The position numbers were made by a program, and so were the translations under genes. This document shows, piece after piece, positions 44,584 to 54,960 of a stretch of 64,000 nucleotides of DNA; the stretch's first letter is position 1, and every line of letters starts with the position of its first letter. The notes under the pieces were generated by a model. That model worked only from the letters and a program-made list of their open reading frames with translations, made no database searches and was not told where the DNA came from. This DNA comes from Margaritispora aquatica (taxonomy: Eukaryota; Ascomycota; Leotiomycetes; Helotiales; Discinellaceae): positions 682,001 to 746,000 of the forward strand of contig VJWN01000009.1 of NCBI GenBank assembly GCA_007644065.1. The letters are read 5' to 3'.

Positions 44584-47478
44584 ATGCAGGCTGGTGTGTT
44601 TCGATCACTGGTGTCTTCTTCCTTCAATCGAGGACTGGTCGTCAATTTACGGATTTCGAATCTGCGAAACAGGGGAGGCCAATCCGCGAATCTCGATGCA
44701 CCGATTACGAGACGATTCTATTCTTCGATTGCGGACGCGATGCTAGGTCGGGCAGTGGGAAAGGCTTCGGAAGCTAAGGCACAGAAGAAGGATCTTGCAA
44801 AAGAATTGTTTTCCTCAAATAGCCCAGCCCAGGATGGGAACATCCAGGAACAATTCAAGAAGCGTGCTTCTCAATCAATTGGCGCATTCACTGGCTACAC
44901 GAATACCTCCAACAATCCCACTACCACAAGCACACTTCGCTCGAGGTCTGTGAATATCAGACAAGGACTTAACAGCAACTCAAGCAGCTTGACGTCTGTA
45001 TCTTCACGGGGGTCGTCATTGCCAAAAGTCTTGAACAGACAGGACTCGTTCCAGGACACATCCGATACCATAGATCTTACGGACAGTGATTCGTTTCCCT
45101 CAGGATCAAAACAGATATTCCACCCACCACCCCCTCCGGAGTTCCAAATTGATGAGAATGATTTCGAAGATGACGATGATATTGACTTCGACCAAGACTT
45201 TGACTTACCAACACAGCCCAGGCAGACGACACAGAAGAGCATGGGACCACCGGCGTCTCCTTATGAGCTTCCCTCGTTACCGCGAACTACGCATGCCCCC
45301 TCTTCAGCACAGAAGGTCGCAAGCAGTGCCGTGACATGGCCCACATCTTCCCCATCACATATGCGAACGCCAGCTGGGGCAGGAAAACGAAGTTTTGAGG
45401 CACCAGCAGCTTCAGCAGAAACAACAGAAGATGAGGATCCTCGACCAGCGAAACGTCGGACATTACCATGGCAACAGAAGAAGGCAGAAGAGGAGGAGGT
45501 CGCTGCATATGAAGAAGAGGAAGATCAAATCCGGTGTTTCCGATGCAAGGAGACTGGCCATCTTACCTCGAAATGTCCAACGAAGCCCAAAGGAAAAGGT
45601 ACTGTCCATGATTTTACACCACAACCAAAGAATAAGGCAGAGAAGCACATGCCTTGGAACACAACTGGAAGTGCAGTGGCCGAGGGGAAGAAGAAATTCA
45701 AGGATAAGCAGAAGGCCAAGCTGCAGGAGGAAGCCGAAGGTCACCAGAGAGGGAAATCCAGCCTTGTCACAGTTTCTCCTATAGCACTGAGTGGCGAGCA
45801 GCAGCGAGTCCTCGAACTGGTGGTGAATCAGTCCAAGAGTGTGTTTTTCACCGGATCAGCTGGAACCGGAAAATCTGTATTAATGCGGTCGATCATTGCT
45901 GAGCTTCGCAAGAAGTATTCCCGTGAACCAGACCGTATCGCAGTCACTGCATCGACAGGACTGGCTGCTTGTAATATTGGAGGCGTGACACTTCACAGCT
46001 TTGGTGGAATTGGGCTAGGAAAAGAGGATGTCCCTACACTTGTGAAGAAAATCAAGAGAAACCAGAAAGCTAAGAATCGTTGGCTCCGTACCAAGATCTT
46101 AGTGATTGATGAGATTTCTATGGTTGACGGAGATTTGTTTGACAAGCTTGAGGGTATTGCAAGATCAATGCGAAATAACGGCCGTCCCTTTGGTGGAATA
46201 CAACTGGTCATCACTGGTGATTTCTTTCAACTACCTCCTGTTCCTGATTATGATAACAAGGCGCGCGGTGTGAAATTTGCTTTCGATGCTGGAACGTGGT
46301 CAACAGCGATTCATCATACTATTGGTTTGACTGAAGTGTTCCGACAAAAGGACCCAGGTACGTCTTATTCCTGGCTGAATAACTTTACCTCACTAATTAA
46401 ATGCAGTTTTTGCCAATATGCTAAATGAAATGCGGCTGGGGAAAATCACCGATGACACCATTGCAGCCTTTAGAAAGCTGAGTCGCAAGATTGGTTATGA
46501 GGATTCGCTGGAGGCGACTGAACTGTATAGCTCCAATGTGCATCAATGGGGAGTCTTGGCTAACGAGGACATAGATTTCCCACGCGCCAAGAAGTCGAGA
46601 GCTCGAATGCATTCAGAATGAGATCTCTAGTGGGCAAGCAATACACCTTCGAGGCCCAAGATACTGGAACCATCACAGATATGAACGTAAGAGATAAACT
46701 TTTAGCGAATATGATGGCTCCGAAAACGCTCCCGCTGAAGAAAGGAGCCCAAGTAATGCTAATCAAGAATATGGATGATGGTCTTGTCAATGGGTCTTTA
46801 GGCTCAGTCGTTGGCTTTATGGATGAAAAGACGTTCGAGTTTTATGACAAGAATCCAGAGTTTTACGATACAGCTGTCGAAGGAGTTGAGGAGACCGAGG
46901 AGCTGCGCAATGCTCGACTTAATATCAAGACAACTTTTGCTGCGAGGAAGGATGGTGTTCTTCCAAACACCAGTTCTGAATATCCCCTTGTTCGTTTCGC
47001 GTTGCCTGACGGCACTTCGCGGGATCTGCTCGTCACTCGCGAGGAATGGAAGATTGAGCTTCCTAATGGTGAAGTACAGGCACAACGCAGTCAACTCCCG
47101 CTTATTCTTGCGTGGGCTCTTTCGATTCACAAAGCTCAGGGTCAGACGCTTGAGCGTGTCAAGATCGACCTAAAGAAGATATTCGAAAAAGGACAAGCTT
47201 ATGTAGCTCTCAGTCGTGCTACAAGTCAGTCGGGACTTGAGGTTCAAAATTTCGACAAGAACAAGGTGATGGCACATCCTCGCGTTGCACAGTTCTATGA
47301 CAGCTTATATAGTGTCAACAAGGCGCTTGAGCATCCTCGGGTCGCACAGCCTCCGCCAGTGAAGTCTGAATCGCATGGAGAGAACTTTCTCAAGACGTCG
47401 TCCAAAAGCAAGTCATCACAATCACGAGCCTTTAACTTCGATGACGACGAGGAGGACGCCATGGCTGCTTGGGGATGA
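44584..47478 (+). CDS. pif1: Pif1-family DNA helicase with CCHC zinc knuckle
   Basis: Exons: 44584-46357, 46407-46524 and 46575-47478, giving 931 aa. The 50-nt second intron joins ATEL to [18 protein letters not shown], a conserved Pif1 block otherwise read out of frame. Seen: a Ser-rich N-terminal region; CCHC knuckle [14 protein letters not shown] (about 316-329); Walker A GSAGTGKS (about 423-430); DEISM Walker [10 protein letters not shown]; and C-terminal [11 protein letters not shown] and AYVALSRAT motifs. Pif1 is a 5'-to-3' helicase acting at telomeres, replication forks and in mitochondrial DNA. Three in-frame ATGs exist: 44392, 44584 (start of an Arg/Ser-rich, acid-poor mitochondrial-type presequence, [20 protein letters not shown]) and 44740 (MLGRAV, after it). 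The last could give a nuclear form. The tail ends MAAWG after an acidic run. Confidence 0.92.
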
Positions 47479-48243
47479 GCAACGGGAATGGTAATGTATT
47501 TTTATCTGCTAGAACATATACAGCATTGGTTGGCGTTGGCGGTGGGAGCTTGGTTGCTCTCTAGATATCCACATCATGGGTTGGCGATGATTCCTATGAG
47601 AGGCGTGTAAGACATGGCGGTAGCCGGTAGGTCGAGTCTGAGGTATTAATCCTATGTGATGAAATGTTGCTTCTAGATTATTAGAAACAACCCTGGCATG
47701 AATCATGAATGAATATCAAATTCAAAACAAAGACTTGACAGACATAAAGCTGGTTTCGAAGAGGTTTGCAGCTCAAATGCTATGTAAACTTTCAAAGACA
47801 AGAGCGTATCTACGCATACTACCTGTTGAACTTATCAACGATTACAAGAAAATTATCAAAAAATCCCCTCTCTCTCTCTCTGCTCATTACTCTTGTCATT
47901 TGGCTGAGGTTTCCATTTGCATTGTAGTCTCTCTTTATGCTTCATGCCCGCACCCGTTGCTATCGATAAGCCAGACCTGCGGCGCCAGCGCAGACGGTTG
48001 AAAAATATACTTCTTAGTCTCACCCATGCCGCTTCCTCATTCATAAAGCAACAACGTTTGCGGAAGCTTGAATTCCTGGGACAATTCACTATATCAACCT
48101 CCAAACTCGATTCAATACGGTCGATACGCTCCGCCACAACTTTCTAGCAAGTAACAAGCTGTTCGGAACCACAAAAAATCCAAAGGCATTGAAGGATCGG
48201 ATCTGCGACATCGCAAGAAAGTAATTACGACGAGTCACCCACG
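47479..48243. other. Intergenic region between Pif1-like and Edc3 genes
   Basis: 3' flank of the helicase gene and leader of the Edc3 gene. A CTCTCTCTCTC run lies at about 47870. The minus frame 47856-48137 is not supported. Confidence 0.5.
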
Positions 48244-50538
48244 ATGTCGAACACCTTTATCGGGCTCACCATGCTGGTGACGCTCTCTTCTCCTCTTGGC
48301 GCTCAACTTCGCGGGGTCGTCAGTGGAATTGAGCCAGGAAAAAGCTTGACGCTGAAGAACGGTATGTACCCCCGCCTTCAGCGCATCGATGTGCAGAATC
48401 GACAACCATTATCCCTGCGAGAAAGACCGAGAGAGAGAATATAGATACAGCGAGAACTATGCTAACATCTACCGTGCCTCACAGTGACATGTCCTCAAAA
48501 TGGCAAGTTTGTGCCCGAGTTCGAGATCGATGCCGCCGAGATCGTGGAGCTGGTCGAGGCGAACGAGGACAACGCCCCGCCTGTCCAGCGCCCCGGGCAG
48601 CAAGGCACGCCCATCTCAAGACAGTCGAGCGCATTCGAGGATCCGGCTATCTTGTCCATGGGCAAGCGACCTACGCCCATCTCTCGATCGATTCTGCCGC
48701 CCCAGTGGAGTGCGAGTGACAGCGATTTGAGGAGGGGGGACTCTGCTCTTACGGGCACGTCGAGGGAGGAGCGCCCAGTGTACCAAGACCCAGTTGCGTT
48801 GGCTGCGGCAAAGATGGTGGAGTCGATGCAGAAGATTGGGATGGAGGAGGAGGAAGAGTATCTGGACCATGCTGGTGAGGCGCATATGGTTGATGAGCCT
48901 GAGCAGGTGAGGTACGCTCCGGAGGTGGTAGCCGTGAAGGAGGAGGGTACTTCTAGGAACAGAGCTCGTAGAATGAATCGGAAAGAGAACCGAAGGAATC
49001 CTGCAGAGAGGGCTCCCCAAGAACCTGCAGCTTCGTCTCCTGTTGTGAAGACGACACCGAAAAGAGGAAAGGGTTGGAGAGAGACACCATTGTTGACGGA
49101 GTCTTTCCAACCGTTCAATGCGCTGAACAAGAAGAATGGTCGTAGAAGCAAGAAGGACGACAGTGGATGGGGTACAGAAGATGCGACGGATGTCCAGGAC
49201 ATGGGAGATTTTGACTTCGAAGGTGGTCTAGCCAAGTTTGACAAGAACACTGTTTTCAACCAAATCCAAGCCGAGGACAGTATTCTGGACGAGGATCGAC
49301 TGGTATACCACAATCGCCTTCCTAAGGCTAAGCCTGGAACTGCTGGCGGCAAGAACCTTCACTATACCGAGAATGTTCTTGATGGACCTGCCAATGGTAC
49401 TGCAGCGAAGGAGAATGCATGGAAGAGTGAGGCAGGCGACAGTGATATGGAGGAGAGGAGAAGTCAGATGGGATCAGGAAGCGGACATTTGTCGAGACGT
49501 GCTAACAGCAAGCTTTCTACGAATCGACGACCAACTTCAAGAAAAGGAAGCTCGACTTTGAACAATGGTGCCCAACGGACCATGTCGGTATGTTTTGCTC
49601 GGACATATTTTTCTTTTGGAATTAATGTGGCTAACACATCACAGATACCAATCACCGCCCCAAAGCCTTCATTCTTCCTTGTGCCTTCTGATCGTCGCTG
49701 CGAACCAATTTCAGCCCTACAAATGCTGAACCTTGAGACTATCGCCGATCATGAACTGGGCTTGTCAGAAGACATGATGACCGAAAATGCCGGTCGTGGT
49801 ATTGCCGAAGTTGCATTCTCATCGCTCAGTTCTGGTGGAGGTCTTACGCAAGGCAAGAAATCGAGTCTTCAAAATGTTGTCGTACTCGCGGGTAACAACA
49901 AGAGTGGTATACGGGCCATTGCCGCTGCACGTCACATCCGAAATCACGGTATGCATGTTACCGTTTGTGTCTTAGGATTAGAACGAGAATCAGAACTCCT
50001 TGCTGCACTGAAGCGTCAGATCAAGGTTTTCAGAAGTTTTGGCGGCAAGATCGTGAGCAAGAACGAGCTTTTCGAATACGTTAAAGGTCTCAATGCCCAA
50101 GTCGAGCTTGTCATTGACGGTCTCCTCGGCCTCACGATGTCCTTCGAAGAACTGCGAAGAGGCGACCAAGCCGCAGCCTATGAGCTGATCGAATGGACCA
50201 ACCGGGGCCAAGCTGCCGTTCTCGCCATCGACGTCCCAACTGGTATCGATCCCTCGACCGGCAAGGTTAGCATCATCGATGGTCGCAAGCTGTACATCCA
50301 CGCCAAATACGTCGTTGCGATGGGAGCGCCCCAGAAGGGTCTCCTTGATGCCATGGCCTTGGGCGAGGGCGTGACAGATGAAGATGGTGCGTCGACGGGT
50401 GGTGAGTGGCAGCTTTTTGTGGCTGATATTGGATTGGGTGCTGCGGCTTGGAAGAAAGCGGGCACGAAGATTCGTAAGGGAGTCGAGTTTGAGGGCAGCT
50501 GGGTTGTGGGGATGCGGTTTCAGAGTGGTGCTGAGTAG
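48244..50538 (+). CDS. edc3: Enhancer of mRNA decapping Edc3
   Basis: Exons: 48244-48361, 48485-49587 and 49645-50538, giving 704 aa. The N-terminus is the Lsm16-like domain (MSNTFIGLTMLVTLSSPLG, then GVVSGIEPGKSLTLKN joined across intron 1 to VTCPQNGKFVPEF). A long disordered, charged linker follows. At about 281-305 is the FDF motif region (DFDFEGGLAKFDKNTVFNQI), the Dhh1-binding part. The C-terminal ~290 residues are the YjeF-N Rossmann domain (VVVLAGNNKSGIRAIAAARH, VELVIDGLLGL, VLAIDVPTGIDPSTG, YVVAMGAPQKG), which dimerises Edc3. It scaffolds the Dcp2 decapping complex in P-bodies. The second intron (57 nt, GTATGT-ATCACAG) contains no stop and is a multiple of three. Confidence 0.95.
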
Positions 50539-51780
50539 GTTGGTTGCTGGTGAGTTGCGTTGAGGTGAAAGAAGGTGAGGGAAGGTGATACGAGGAGTGA
50601 TGAGTGAGAGGGAGAGGGGACGACTGGAATTTTATGACTGCATGATTTTTGATTCTGAAATATTCTCGTTGCTTTAGCATGGCGTTGTTGGCTGGTTGGC
50701 GGGCAGGCGGGTGGGTGGGTTATGAGAGAGGGAGTGGTGAATATCTTCTTTGCTTCGTGCATGAGCTTCTATCTTCATTGGAGTAGTAGAGTTGATGGGA
50801 GAGAAGTGGATAGGTGGTAGTGGAGGGGAGGGGAGGGGCACATTGCCCAGCTTTATTGAGTAGCTAGCTATGTTACTTAGCTATTTACATATCTACTTAC
50901 TTTTAGCTTATTTGTGGTAAGAAGAGAATCGAATACGTTAGCTACATGTCCGTTGATTCCTTTTGAAGCATCTCCTTGGTAACTAGTTGATATAGGTAAC
51001 ATGGTTGGATGGATCATAGCCATCTCAAATGTGTAGTTTTTCCCACGGGAGGTTGAATTCAAGTTCATCATTCTTGTGACTTCAATGTGCGCATTTCATC
51101 CGAGACACTCCTCATACGTGTGTCTTGATCAAATCTAGGTAAATTTACCTTTTGAGATGATTCCGAATTTTGCGCTGAAATCGGCGTGACTCATCCTCTT
51201 GGATTTGCATGCGCTAGACGAATGAATGCGTGCATACATACATGCATGGCGAGTAAGTAAGGTAGGTAAGTCAACAATCCCAATACAAACGAGATAGCGC
51301 TTTCTCCTTCTTCTTCTTCTGTCCTGCGCGCCCGCCTCTGAATTTCGAGTGATATATATAACAGTCCCCTCCTGGGTGTTGCGGGACTGGTTTCTGACCT
51401 CGAAAATTCTGCAGGGCTTTCTACTAGGTTTGTTTTGTTCGAAGCGTGAGGATTAAGCTTGTTGTTTGACGAGTTTGTTGGTCCATGATTGCATTGATTG
51501 ATCTGTCTAGATACCTCTTTTTGATTTGTTGGACGTTCGTGTCGGTTGAAAGAGTTGAAGTGAGGTCGCATTGCTTGTGTCGAGATTTTCGGCTTATATA
51601 TTTACAGATATTGGAACTTCTCTTCGGACTGCGTGCCTCAGTACCTCAGTGCTACTGTGCATTACACACCTCTCGCACCCCGACGAATTTTCACGGTCTC
51701 GTTCTCTCCCTCCACAGGCAATCACTCGAACTCAATCGAATCAAATCGAACCGAATCAGCTCAAGACATTGAAGTCGAAA
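50539..51780. other. Intergenic region between Edc3 and APH-family kinase genes
   Basis: No gene seen. A GGGAGGGGAGGGGAGGGGC-type G-run lies near 50820-50838, and CATA/CATG short repeats near 51235-51250. The rest is ordinary AT/GC-mixed flank. Confidence 0.5.
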
Positions 51781-53286
51781 ATGGACACCACTACCACGCC
51801 TCTCACACCAGCGCAAGAAACTCAAGCCCAAGTCCTCGCCAGTCTGGTCGAAACACCGTACGCATGCTCCTCACTCACGCTCCTCTCGGGCGGGGTGGCC
51901 AATTTCGTGTACGAAGGGAAGTTGTTCACGCCTCTATCATTTACTGGCGCAAATGGAGAAGAAGCGAGAATGCTGGAGACGGTGGTGGTGAAGCACACGG
52001 AGGGCTTCTCGGCTGGGAACAGGGGCTTTGAGCTTGCTGTTGAACGATCCGTGGGTTTCCCTCTCCTTTTCAAGTTTTCCTAATAGTTTGTAACCCACAG
52101 ACGGAATGAGAGAATTGAGTATCAGAACAGAGAAGAGCGAGTCAAGACCAGGCCTAACTTCACCCAGGAATACGAACAAACCATGCTCCACGCCCTCTCC
52201 ACCCTCCCGCCCTTGGAGCCCGCAAACACCAAGCTCCAAATCAGCACCCCGCACCTCCTCCACTTCAACCCCCAAACCCACACGCAAATCTTGACCCACC
52301 TGCCCGCCTCGCTGAACCTGAAATCCTACCTCCTTGCGCACCCTCACTTCTCGCACGACGCGAGCCAGGACCTCGGCCGCGCGCTCGGCACCTGGCTGCG
52401 GCGCTTCCATGCCTGGAGCGCGCAAGACTCGGACGCAGGGAGAGCGCTGAGGGAGAAGATGAGGGGGAATGCAGAGATGCAGAGCCTGAAGTTCAATATT
52501 AATCATGGCTTGCTTGTCGAGAGGGTAAAGGCGTATCCGGGCGCGTTGGAGGGCATGGAGGAGGTTTTTGAGAAGGTGGTGGAGAGAGAACGGGGAGAGG
52601 TTGAGGAGAGAGAGAGGGAGGGGGGGGGCATGCTGATCCATGGTGATTTTTGGAGCGGGAAGTGAGTTTCCTTTTCACTTTCCTCCCATTTTCTTTTCGC
52701 TCCCATTTCTCCTGCTCTCCAATACCCACTCCTACCCATGACACAAGTTCCTCCTTCCTACAAGCGTGGCGACATCGACTTGTTCTTCCTGCTTTGTTAT
52801 TCAGATTTCACCTTGATTGAAAATTGAAAAGCTAACACAAAAAGCATCATCTTGCCCGAGACAATCCTTACCGACACCACCACACCCACAACCACCACAT
52901 CCGAGACCACAATCCAAGTCCAAGTCCTAGACTGGGAGCTCTCGCACCTCGGCTCGCCAGCCTACGATCTAGGGCAGATCATTGCCGAGCTCTACTGCCT
53001 GCTGCATTTCAAGGGCATACCAGCCGGGGAGTGGATCTTGGACGGGTTCGTAAGGGGATATCGCAGGGAAGATAACGACGTGGTGCTAGACGAGGAGATG
53101 CGGGCAAGAGTCGCGATTCAGGCGGGTATCCATCTCATTGTTTGGGGCAGCAGGGTTCCCGGCTGGGGGAGCGAGGAGCAGGTTGAGGCCGTGGTGCGCG
53201 TTGGGAGGGAGTGGATTCTGTGTGGGTGGGAGGGGAAGGAGGGGATGATGGGGTTTATGGGTGAGGTTTTGGGAGCGTTGGTTTGA
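51781..53286 (+). CDS. APH/ChoK-like phosphotransferase family protein
   Basis: Three exons: 51781-52050, about 52111-52661 and 52845-53286, giving 420 aa. The kinase signature is split across intron 2: HGDFWSGN with the last Asn rebuilt by the junction (AA|C), followed by IILPE. This is Brenner's HGD-x4-N loop. Then LDWELSHLGSPAYDLGQ supplies the Mg-binding aspartate. The N-lobe has a glycine-containing strand (LLSGGVANFVYEGKL) and VVVKHTEG with the ATP lysine. The family covers small-molecule kinases (5-methylthioribose kinase, choline kinase, aminoglycoside kinases); the substrate here is unknown. The first intron's 3' end is uncertain: only an acceptor of GAG type at about 52110 keeps frame with the GTGGGT donor. 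Confidence 0.8.
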
Positions 53287-53731
53287 AGTGTGGTAAGTAG
53301 TCAACATGAATGATTAGAAAATGATTATAAGTAGTTCCTGAGATTAATACGTAAATGGTAACTGCGGAAATCAAGAAGTGTATAAAGATATTTGATATTG
53401 AAAACTCGCTTGGTGGAAGACGAATACTTGACAATGTCAATGCAGTGAAATAAAAGCGAGCGTGGCACTTGCCCAGCCAGTTACACATTCTGCAATTGTT
53501 TTAAAGCCTAGTCCATTTGATATCATACTCAGTGAAAACCCCTCAATGCCATACCTAGATATCACGCCCCTTATTCGCTTGCGAGACCCACTTTGTGATC
53601 GACACCTTACTTCCACTCGAAAGTTTCTCATTCTGTCCTGGCAGTCAACATCCTTCGCTATAGTCCTCGGTAAATCCCGAAGTTTCATTCCCTTCTTGCA
53701 ATGCTTCCTCGTTTGTTAATTGCAGAGAATA
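53287..53731. other. Short intergenic interval
   Basis: Convergent 3' flanks of the kinase and SDR genes. AT-rich, no feature recognised. Confidence 0.5.
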
Positions 53732-54960
53732 TTAAATGACACCCCAGGCCCTATGATGTAGCAAATTAGTAACGATCTGAACCCCAAGCTCGCTTACAAC
53801 TATAAATGAACAATGTGAAGCACATGCAAATGTCTGAATGGGGAATTAAATATAAGAATGAATGGATTACTCACTTATCGATTGGCAGCGCAACGCCATT
53901 GATTGCCTTCGCTCCCTCGCCGCAGAGGAAGAGAATCACATTTGCGACTTCAATAGCGGAGATTGAAGGTTTTTGCGATGGGGCGGCGGGATTGTGGAGT
54001 TCGAACTTTTGTTTTGTGTCAGTGAGAGTTTCGCCAACTCATGCGAGGAGTAGATGGGGTGAAATAGGACATACCACTGGTCTTATGGCCGCGAAACCAT
54101 TGGCGTCGAAGCTTTCGCTGTCGAAATTGGAGGAGACGAGGGGTGTGTCAATTGCTGGATTACGGGTTAGGTGTGTGTCCATAGGAGCTGGATTTAAGGT
54201 AGTATGGAAGAGAGGTTTGTGGGACTTACAGCCTGGGAGGATGGAATTGCATCGTATGCCTTCCTCGCGGAATCGCCAAGCAGTGTGCTTTGTGACCCCA
54301 AGCTAGTTTTGAAATAATGAGTATTGTTCTTCTTATCATTCAACGGATTCAAGAAACTCACTAAACCATGTTTGCTCGTCGTGTAAGCTAACCCAGCAGC
54401 TGCACCCGAAACAGCTGCCTTACTCGCCACATTAACAATACTGCCCATCTTCTTCGCTTTCATGAAAGGCAGCACAGCACGAATCATGCGTGTAGGAACA
54501 GTGAGATTGATCATCATGACTCTGTCCCATTCGCGATCTGTGATCACATCGGCGGCTTCAAAGGAATCCATCACGCCTGCTATGTTTGCTAGGACATCAA
54601 TTTTATCTCTGAAAATCATTAGTTATATTCTACAGGCTTTTGAGTCGTGTTATTGGTAAAGACGTACCCATATTTCGCAACACATATTCTTATAACCTCA
54701 TCGCATTCCCCGTCCTTCGCTAAGTCACCACGGTGGAAATGAAACCTCTCTTGATCGGCTTTGTCGATGAGATCGTAGTTCATCTCGCTTATGTCGACGC
54801 CGAGGACTTCATATTGGTGGTTTAGGAAGACTTGTGTGGTCGCTAGACCAACGCCTGATGCACATCCCGTGATAATGGCTACCTTACCAAATCCGACACC
54901 GTCGACTTTGCGTTGACTGATGAGATTGTTGCGATTTTGTTGTATGGCTGAGTATGACAT
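53732..54960 (-). CDS. Short-chain dehydrogenase/reductase
   Basis: Six exons: 54668-54960, 54362-54608, 54230-54302, 54075-54187, 53875-54005 and 53732-53750 (19 nt), giving 291 aa, all joins in frame. The N-terminal Rossmann motif TGCASGVG lies at 31-38, with VDISE supplying the acid for NAD-type preference. NIAG is at about 106-109 (the usual NNAG). The catalytic triad is Ser at about 160 (VNVAS), and Tyr and Lys in YTTSK (about 173-177). The last exon completes ALPID to KAWGVI, the common SDR ending. Without it the protein would end one codon after ALPID. Substrate unknown. Start: first ATG after the leader (MSYSAIQQ). The neighbourhood (P450, secreted hydrolase-like gene) suggests accessory metabolism. 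Confidence 0.9.

Noticed and set aside
48495..49352. 285-codon minus frame over Edc3 exon 2
   Set aside because: Antisense shadow of a strongly supported Edc3 exon.
53871..53875. TGA after ALPIDK as the SDR stop
   Set aside because: The bases form a GTGAGT donor, and a 19-nt exon at 53732-53750 supplies the usual KAWGVI ending, so the stop lies in an intron.
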